This document shows, one piece after another, positions 61,601 to 64,000 of a stretch of DNA of 64,000 nt (the stretch's first letter is position 1; each line of letters starts with the position of its first letter). Under the pieces are notes generated by a model. That model did no database searches, was not told the origin of the DNA, and worked only from the letters and a program-made list of their open reading frames with translations. This DNA is from Lepeophtheirus salmonis (taxonomy: Eukaryota > Arthropoda > Copepoda > Siphonostomatoida > Caligidae). The stretch lies in assembly GCF_016086655.4 (NCBI RefSeq), contig NC_052132.2, forward strand, positions 22,880,805 through 22,944,804. Direction: 5' to 3'. A program made the translations under genes and the position numbers.

Positions 61601-61678
61601 ATTACTCAAGTTGATAACAAAGTCTATAAGCCTCCACATGAGTGTCCCTTTAGAAAGAACAAAAATGGTCAAGTCTAA
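39711..61678 (+). CDS. innexin/pannexin/LRRC8-superfamily channel-like protein with C-terminal FN3-like domain (join of 7 core exons)
   Basis: Core model: 39711-39831, 47259-47380, 50471-50610, 50684-50999, 59146-59427, 60243-60443, 61178-61678. All splice phases agree; 560 residues. Residues 15-27 (TQ or SQT...FQPWWD) and the following TM1 (32-50), then TGTPIEC (Cys57), resemble LRRC8/pannexin N-termini. Extracellular loop 1 has Cys57, Cys96 and a sequon NGS at 67. TM2 is about 104-126 (FLLYFPFMLFLAPLILVII), TM3 about 184-202. Loop 2 has Cys215, Cys224 and Cys229. TM4 is about 237-258 (LVLYNISCIYALVWILYP). KDFKLLMNLLAENNCRGGFA (329-348) matches the post-TM4 helix of the family. Residues 424-545 look FN3-like. 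Leucine-rich repeats and the innexin YYQWV motif are absent. It would form plasma-membrane pores; that role is inference. Three further candidate exons are listed separately. Confidence 0.74.
39900..40130. repeat. degenerate AAGTCTT/CAAGTC island
   Basis: Repeated CAAGTC, AAGTCTT and GAGTCG words over about 200 bases in both senses, with no coding frame. Similar islands with other core words occur at 40920-41110, 45550-45780 and 54000-54110. Confidence 0.45.
41107..41804. mobile_element. foldback element, about 700 bp
   Basis: Arms 41107-41325 and 41566-41804 are imperfect reverse complements over about 220 bases. Matched blocks: CTTTGACACTTTGTCTATTG, CCGAAACAAATA, AATAAATATATTTGA, TGATTCCCATT, ATGTTTAAT and ATAAGGACGCTTC with their partners in reverse order. 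Spacer is about 240 bases. No coding. Confidence 0.78.
42620..42900 (-). mobile_element. probable mariner N-terminal fragment
   Basis: Minus strand reads SPALIRKIKNKLRR then, in another frame, NPGQSMNVIIVDSIDVPFNS. This is like the ...RIRRNPxQSMRxxAxxLxVS stretch between the two helix-turn-helix motifs of mariner transposases. Sits 440 bases after a false exon candidate at 41937-42185. Confidence 0.45.
43241..43609. mobile_element. piggyBac-type MITE with TTAA target site duplication
   Basis: Flanked by TTAA at 43237-43240 and 43610-43613. The left inner end ATGTGCCAAATTTGGTACAT and the right end (reverse complement ATGTGTCCCAAATTTGGTAC) form inverted repeats about 25 bases long. 369 bp, no transposase; the TTAA duplication is the piggyBac hallmark. 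Confidence 0.8.
43614..44860. other. intronic AT-rich sequence
   Basis: Intron 1 of the channel-like gene. Contains two facing copies of GTACAAGTTG (about 44478 and 44733) that may bound a short MITE. Confidence 0.4.
44863..45379 (-). pseudogene. cytosolic thymidine kinase (TK1-type) retrocopy, degenerate
   Basis: Minus strand, frame 1 (45116-45379): PTEIQLIIGSMFSGKSTLFN with the P-loop, then YKYFNIKYAKNSLYDINPRA and THDE. Frame 2 (44863-45153): DLDMIGIDEVYFFSDIVSFC, GKMVVITSLYRTFQRKRFPN, ESLTKLNSVCIICYGEGFF. In order these match the TK1 fold: P-loop, DEGQFF box (here DEVYFF), TFQRKxF loop and first CxxC zinc pair. A frameshift near 45135 splits it. It ends about 25 residues after the first CxxC, so the second zinc pair and the nucleoside-binding tail are lost. 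No introns are seen, so it is likely a processed copy. It lies antisense in intron 1 of the channel-like gene. A cellular origin is most likely. Confidence 0.85.
45550..45780. repeat. degenerate CGGTCT/AGACCG island
   Basis: More than ten copies of CGGTCT, GGTCTAG, AGACCG and close variants on both strands within 230 bases. No coding. Confidence 0.5.
46582..46881 (+). mobile_element. 300-bp mariner-derived MITE
   Basis: Perfect 18-bp inverted ends ACACATGGGCTGAAAAGT, flanked by TA on both sides. Just inside, MDQKQFCVLILNLAK (from 46673) retains the start of a mariner transposase. The rest is lost. Confidence 0.86.
47259..47380 (+). CDS. channel-like gene exon 2 (rest of TM1, first Cys of loop 1)
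   Basis: Acceptor ACATAATTTTCTTAG, phase 1 entry completing Gly41; donor CCG|GTAAAG, phase 0. Reads LITLPMTFLTGTPIECVIHP then DLWSNNGSNLVKYNNALYKP. The join splits TM1 between VIL and GLIT, and both halves together give one clean membrane segment, which supports the join. Confidence 0.75.
47568..47735 (+). repeat. dispersed repeat, direct copy of 26398-26560
   Basis: Shares GATCAAATTCATCATGAAAA, GGAGCTCAGAACTCAGA, CATTTGACAAACCA and GTAAATTTTCCATA in the same order. Confidence 0.6.
47916..47987 (+). CDS. candidate extra exon in loop 1 of the channel-like gene
   Basis: 72 bases, phase 0 to phase 0, bounded by AAAATAG and AAG|GTTTAT. It reads EFLWEFEGNLKPHVISVGRF then DLAK, with no stop and higher GC than its flanks. 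Including it lengthens loop 1 from 38 to 62 residues between Cys57 and Cys96. The acceptor has almost no pyrimidine tract, so it may be optional or spurious. Confidence 0.35.
48582..49221 (-). mobile_element. 640-bp mariner/Tc1 element with near-fused N- and C-terminal transposase parts
   Basis: Perfect 22-bp inverted ends (48582-48603 and 49200-49221; CCGGTAGTTGCATAAATACG at the tip) flanked by TA. On the minus strand the HTH region MNDEAKRDMVATLLHAGRYV continues to KEIIKDTGLSMTTVFKVQKL and VKEEKD (49070-48900). It is followed after a short deletion scar and one frame change by WLTANMPFWNKNICPPQSPD, LNPLDYSVGWQIEKKACATR and HPNLDSLKVSVNEQW (48906-48673). The first two catalytic Asp residues are absent. 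Confidence 0.9.
49225..50470. other. intronic sequence with microsatellite and poly-T runs
   Basis: Contains an (AT)n run followed by a long poly-T and G7 at about 49639-49685, further poly-T runs at 49805, 49893 and 49950, and AAAT repeats near 50205. No exon. Confidence 0.5.
50471..50610 (+). CDS. channel-like gene exon 3 (second Cys of loop 1, TM2)
   Basis: Acceptor CTATTTTCTCAG; donor ATCAG|GTAAAA, phase 2 out. PRHARYLHNYAKKFCTENNV precedes a hydrophobic segment FLLYFPFMLFLAPLILVII. The RH...Y...CxEN layout before TM2 resembles the corresponding part of LRRC8. Confidence 0.78.
50684..50999 (+). CDS. channel-like gene exon 4 (intracellular loop, TM3, loop 2 cysteines)
   Basis: Follows a 73-base intron; acceptor AAAAGATTTCTTTCAG, phase 2 entry; donor TGG|GTAAG, phase 0. 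Acidic intracellular loop (DNLEREDVSCMEIENIK), then TM3 TICEVFASFLLEYFF, then GATFECLVHNLPFICIIPNC ending FFW. Phase match with exon 3 and an open frame of 316 bases make it secure. Confidence 0.8.
51060..51240 (+). repeat. dispersed 250-320 bp repeat family copy
   Basis: Has CCACTCCGTATCTAGCAAAG, CAGGAATTACTATAATGTTG, ATCCTCAATTCTACTC and GAGACCAATAAGGACC. Confidence 0.62.
51360..51690. repeat. degenerate AT tandem tract
   Basis: Six or so units of AAATTTTTTTGGAAAAAAAT with TTCAAAAATTCATAGC-like spacers; same family as 12740-13135. Confidence 0.62.
51790..52095. repeat. degenerate copy of the MITE nested at 31491-31742
   Basis: Shares TATATTATAACTTTCAAACC, CAACAATTATCCTCTTCAAA and CTTGTTTGTAGGAGTGAAAT with the other copy. 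Ends at ATAGATGTGGTAATCTCCCT. It has an insertion of about 60 bases before the right end. Confidence 0.55.
52200..52680. repeat. degenerate AT tandem tract, inverted relative to 51360-51690
   Basis: Units such as TTTTTTCCAAAAATTTAATT and GATTTTTGAAATTTT with ATAGCTGTGGATTT spacers; the same unit as 51360-51690 in opposite sense. Ends in a short (TA)n run. Confidence 0.6.
53381..53536 (+). repeat. 78-bp tandem duplication
   Basis: Two copies (53381-53458, 53459-53536) of a unit starting ACGTATGCTCATAAATGAG and ending TTTTTAAAG. They differ at only a few positions, so the duplication is recent. Confidence 0.88.
53537..53730 (-). repeat. dispersed 250-320 bp repeat family, inverted copy
   Basis: Reads GAAGTGGAATTGAGGATCAA, CTGCCCATGTC, CATAGCTGCT, and ends AATTGTCAGGATTACCATG, the reverse complement of the family left end. 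Confidence 0.6.
53784..53930 (+). repeat. left arm of a 150-bp inverted pair with 58365-58508
   Basis: ATTAAAGTTCAGACTT, CAAATGAGATA, CCTCTGAATAAA, TTTTCAACTTTAAACAA and GAGTTATAAGTGTG reappear in reverse complement at 58365-58508. Confidence 0.72.
54000..54880. other. intronic AT-rich sequence
   Basis: A degenerate ACTCG/AAGTC patch at 54000-54110; otherwise nothing. The 63-codon frame at 54149-54340 lacks splice support. Confidence 0.4.
54892..54953 (+). CDS. candidate cassette exon 4a of the channel-like gene
   Basis: 62 bases after acceptor ATATAATTGCAG and before AAG|GTTTAT, phase 0 in, phase 2 out: NMLVEWEDRIAEEYKILEGG. More GC-rich than its surroundings. It only keeps the frame if 58879-58939 is also used. 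Its peptide would insert into loop 2 just after Cys229. Confidence 0.38.
54954..56560. other. intronic AT-rich sequence with short unassigned frames
   Basis: Minus-strand frames at 56224-56421 and 55980-56165 plus the stretch NERREGIKHLMENLMKDHDI (about 56205-56150) look more protein-like than average. They are broken by stops and match nothing I recognise; perhaps a decayed transposon gene. Confidence 0.3.
56564..56768 (+). repeat. 200-bp direct repeat, copy 1 (partner 63799-64000)
   Basis: TTGTAACATACAGATTACAA, GATAAATAAATTTACCTAGG, AATATTCAAATTACACATAC and AATACTATTTAGTT recur in the same order and orientation 7.2 kb further on, with few differences. Confidence 0.85.
56770..58360. other. 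intronic AT-rich sequence
   Basis: No supported feature. Confidence 0.4.
58365..58508 (-). repeat. right arm of the 150-bp inverted pair
   Basis: Reverse complement of 53784-53930 with roughly three-quarters of positions matching by eye. Confidence 0.72.
58879..58939 (+). CDS. candidate cassette exon 4b of the channel-like gene
   Basis: 61 bases after acceptor ATGGTATTTTCAG and before TGG|GTATAC, phase 2 in, phase 0 out: KMDGSTYYWHHTSAFSNFLW. It is the exact phase complement of 54892-54953; together they add 41 residues to loop 2. The direct join of exon 4 to exon 5 gives the more usual loop length, so I treat both as optional. Confidence 0.35.
59146..59427 (+). CDS. channel-like gene exon 5 (TM4 and proximal cytoplasmic tail)
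   Basis: Acceptor TATTTTTTACTTCAG; donor AAG|GTAACG; 94 codons, phase 0 to 0. AMFYSAQSLLVLYNISCIYA continues through LVWILYP (TM4) and then a basic stretch PRVGRLQKILSGCRRLENK. The YNISCIYALVW pattern parallels the TM4 of LRRC8. Confidence 0.8.
59795..59940 (+). repeat. dispersed 250-320 bp repeat family, short copy
   Basis: Contains ACCGAGTCCAACAAGGACTC and GATAACAGCTTTAGAAACTA. Lies in the intron between exons 5 and 6 of the channel-like gene. Confidence 0.55.
60243..60443 (+). CDS. channel-like gene exon 6 (cytoplasmic helical region)
   Basis: Acceptor TTATTTTCAATAG; donor AAA|GTAATT; 67 codons, phase 0 to 0. DFKLLMNLLAENNCRGGFAQ continues into SLRILAMFDKHFQRLW, the conserved post-TM4 helices of innexin and pannexin-type channels. 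It ends FGEFNVDLNHHNLK. Confidence 0.78.
60501..61090. mobile_element. MITE in the last intron of the channel-like gene
   Basis: Ends GATGTGAAAATTGCTGGAAT (60501) and its right-hand partner, reversed GGTGTAAAAATTGCTGGAAT (61090), form about 30-bp imperfect inverted repeats. The interior has an 11-bp hairpin AATTAGACCGT/ACGGTCTAATT near 60851-60884. The right end lies 87 bases before the final exon. A partial related end lies at about 53200-53250. Confidence 0.75.
61178..61678 (+). CDS. channel-like gene last exon: FN3-like C-terminal domain
   Basis: Phase 0 entry at GAATGCTTG after ATTATAAAAG, a weak acceptor; stop TAA 61676-61678. 166 residues: an acidic Ser-rich linker, then beta-strand-like blocks LTSTIIVFWNDALFAEYMYK, LEYTAEISP, SFLYYSIPD and KYSARFDGLESGKEYVISIS ending TEVDGRTI. 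The L-x-S-G-x-x-Y-x-x-x-I pattern is typical of the F strand of FN3 domains, though the domain is longer than usual. An AATAAA lies at 62166-62171. If the weak acceptor is wrong, this exon could instead belong to a neighbouring gene. Confidence 0.72.
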   Translation, partial: ECLLSEQHNSEEKESSSPSSFERKHPCEKLTSTIIVFWNDALFAEYMYKKDNSKSILEYTAEISPNTEAPVKSFLYYSIPDLSDQKMEIERKKDLINANNFSKGEVENNMKRWYKYSARFDGLESGKEYVISISTEVDGRTITQVDNKVYKPPHECPFRKNKNGQV

Positions 61679-61679
61679 A

Positions 61680-62250
61680 TATCGGAATCTGTTAATTAAC
61701 ATACTTTTGATAACGCAGTTAGTGAACTGGGTAAAAAAGAAACTCCAAATATAAAATGATAACAGTTGAACGATTAAAATAATTAGGTCATTTAAATTTT
61801 GTATCATTTTTTTAACTATTCCATCTATTTTGTACTCGTAAATATCAATCACATTAGTAAAATACGTGTAAGAATATAAAACATCGAGAAAAATACATCT
61901 TTACTTGAAATAACATGAGTTTGGGATTCCAGTAAGATATCATTTGTTATTCTCTTGATAAAAAAATTACATGTTTATTCTTTAATTTCTTTTTCTAGGA
62001 TATATTTATTATTTTATGCAAATTTTGGGAATTAAATTAGTACTCATCAGTTTTGATGAGGTTGTGTCCATTATATAAAATGATAGTTACAACATTACAT
62101 TTTGCAGCTAGCACCGTACGCCTCAGACTCATAGAGATCAAATACATAGAGTGATGATACTTAGCAATAAATGGGGAAATTATTTGATATTGCGTCAGAA
62201 AACGAGAGAAAAAAGTAGTTGACCAAAACAATCGTAAACATAGTATTTCG
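61680..62250. other. 3' flank of the channel-like gene
   Basis: AT-rich; AATAAA at 62166-62171 is the nearest canonical poly-A signal I see. No gene. Confidence 0.4.
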
Positions 62251-62466
62251 CAAGGTTAATAGAAATACTAGGTTATATCATCCTTTACGTTTTTCCACCT
62301 TATGTTTGACTTCCATCACTCTTTTTAGTAGTGACGTTAAAAGAATATAATATACTATTACGGCTAAAAATGTAATTTCTATTACTATAAGCTGTTAAAA
62401 TACTGTTATTATACACTCTATGACGTCAAAATCTGTCTGTTTCGCCTTGTATTTCTATTAACCTTG
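62251..62466. mobile_element. 216-bp hAT-like MITE
   Basis: 22-bp inverted ends (CAAGGTTAATAGAAATACTA at left) with one mismatch. The flanking 8-mers GTATTTCG and ATATTTCC agree at 6 of 8 positions, consistent with an old 8-bp target duplication of hAT elements. No coding. Confidence 0.75.
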
Positions 62467-62749
62467 ATATTTCCCACTATACCCCTTGTAAGAAAAATCA
62501 GGTTTAAGAAAAATAAATAGGCATTTCAATCTATTAGTGATCTCTATATTCATTTAATTGTAGTAATAGATTATTACTTATTACAATAAACATTTTAAAA
62601 AATAAAAATATTTGAAGCGCCTTCTATATTTTTAATGTATCTAAATGTTAAAATTTGAATATTTTGACCAATTATTTTTTTTTGTATTTTTTTTTTTGAC
62701 GGCGTCAACTACTTATTCGCATAATCCCTCTATGCTCAGAATTCACATA

Positions 62750-63432
62750 CAGGATGCGATTTTACAATTAAGAGTATTTTAAACCGGTTTTTCTTGGGAA
62801 TCCTTAGTTGTACAGCTTTAAAAACCAGTTTATCAGATTCAGCAGACAATTTTATATAAGTTCTGTTTACAAAGCGTTGAAGCGTCCTCCGAGTACGACT
62901 GTCGTGCAGCGAATATTGTCCCCTCCGAGCAGACCGTGCGCCCAAAGAGATCATCGACTTTCTCTAGTTGTCCTCTGCCATCGTGTACAAAGGAGTTCAA
63001 GGAGTCTGGTGGGATGGGAACGCCAGCAAGGAAGATCTGCGTACAAAATTGGCTTTCGGACAATTTGGAGATGTTCTGGTCTAAGGAAATGTGGCCCCTA
63101 GCTCTCCGGACTGCAATCCTTTGGACTGTTTCGTGTGGGGCGTCTTGGAGAGGGAGTCCAACAAGCGTGCACACAATTTGGCTTCTCTGAGAACCTCCAT
63201 CATTGAGGCGGTGAACAATATGAATAAATATCACCTGATCAAGGCGTGCAGTAGGTTCCGGGCCAGGTTGGAGGCCGTGGTTGAGATTGAGGGTGGTTGG
63301 ATTGAATTATTAGGTTCATGGAGGGTCCCTACGTTTGTATATAAATGGATTTGTAAATATCTCTGCTAATTTAAGAAATAAAAAGATTTATGTCCTGGTC
63401 TCAAAAATTCTTAATTGTAAAACTGCACCCTG
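62750..63432 (+). mobile_element. 683-bp mariner/Tc1 element with TIRs and TA target site
   Basis: 24-bp inverted ends (CAGGATGCGATTTTACAATT at left, reversed CAGGGTGCAGTTTTACAATT at right) with three mismatches, flanked by TA. Plus-strand coding: ICVQNWLSDNLEMFWSKEMW, then in the next frame PSSPDCNPLDCFVWGVLERE and SLRTSIIEAVNNMNKYH. It then reads RFRARLEAVVEIEGGWIE to the transposase end. The N-terminal and early catalytic parts are lost. Confidence 0.88.
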
Positions 63433-63798
63433 TAGATCAAAGAAGAATCCAAGAAATCAAAAGGAAAAACAATTCATACATTCGTACCCGTATCCTTGTT
63501 TAAAAATACGAATAACTGGTGATTCTTGTCTTAATATATGATTTCAAATTATACAGTCATTCAGCAAACGATTGAAATGGAGACTTGAAGAAGGGAAACA
63601 AGTCCCCAGCTGCTTAGAAATATTCTACTTTACAAGTTTTGAAAATAATGTTTGCCAATAAAAATAGTTATAATTAGTGATTTTGATGATATGGTTATAA
63701 TAAACTATTACACCTTTATAGTTGTTTCTCTCTTTTTCTGATGCGACTGCATTTAGAGTTTATAAAAATACTATGATGAGAAACTAATATGTATTTAT

Positions 63799-64000
63799 AA
63801 ATACCATAGCCCTTGTTGTAACATACAGATTACAGAACAATTTTAGTAGAAAGAAGGGTTAAACCATTTTTCAATTTTTTTTCTGCATTCGTGATAAATA
63901 AATTTACCTAGGAATATTCAAATTACACATACGTAAATCATCACAATATACAGATACATATTTACTAAATACTATTTAGTTAGATGATAGCTCAGCTCAA
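63799..64000 (+). repeat. 200-bp direct repeat, copy 2 (runs to window edge)
   Basis: Partner of 56564-56768; the homology continues up to or near the end of the window, so its full length is unknown. Confidence 0.85.

Noticed and set aside
62839..63234. 131-codon minus-strand frame
   Set aside because: Antisense of the mariner transposase remnant read on the plus strand.

Overview
The window is AT-rich eukaryotic DNA, most likely from an arthropod. The density and type of Tc1/mariner copies, many with an SPDLNPLDY-like signature, make a parasitic copepod such as a sea louse plausible; this is an inference from style, not from any search. I see no prokaryotic genes, rRNA or intact tRNA. Two intron-containing host genes on the plus strand account for nearly all real coding sequence. 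Nearly everything else is transposon debris, MITEs, SINEs and degenerate AT tracts.

Layout. 1-3290: minus-strand L1/Tx1-like non-LTR retrotransposon (zinc-knuckle ORF1, then endonuclease plus reverse transcriptase running off the left edge), broken by stops and frameshifts. 10589-32784: the 3' part of a cell-surface adhesion gene: half of a fibronectin type III (FN3) domain, an 11-codon mini-exon, and a last exon with a Ser-rich stalk and hydrophobic tail (GPI signal or membrane anchor). Its two introns are about 10.5 and 11.3 kb and hold mariners, SINEs and MITEs. 39711-61678: a second gene, rebuilt from splice signals and phase, for a four-membrane-segment large-pore channel-like protein. 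It shows innexin/pannexin/LRRC8 features: a TQ...PWWD N-terminus, a Cys pair in each extracellular loop and a matching TM4. Instead of leucine-rich repeats, its C-terminus carries an FN3-like domain. Its first intron holds a decayed antisense thymidine kinase retrocopy.

Mobile DNA. At least thirteen mariner/Tc1 copies are recognisable. Many keep both ends of the transposase and have lost the middle, and five still have paired terminal repeats. There is one TTAA-flanked piggyBac-type MITE, one hAT-like MITE, a large foldback element, a MITE nested inside a mariner, a tRNA-derived SINE family (two copies, perhaps three) and a 250-320 bp dispersed repeat present about nine times.

The most notable item is the channel gene: its N-terminus resembles the vertebrate volume-regulated anion channel family, yet it ends in a beta-sandwich domain, and it has up to three further phase-compatible exons in its extracellular loops.
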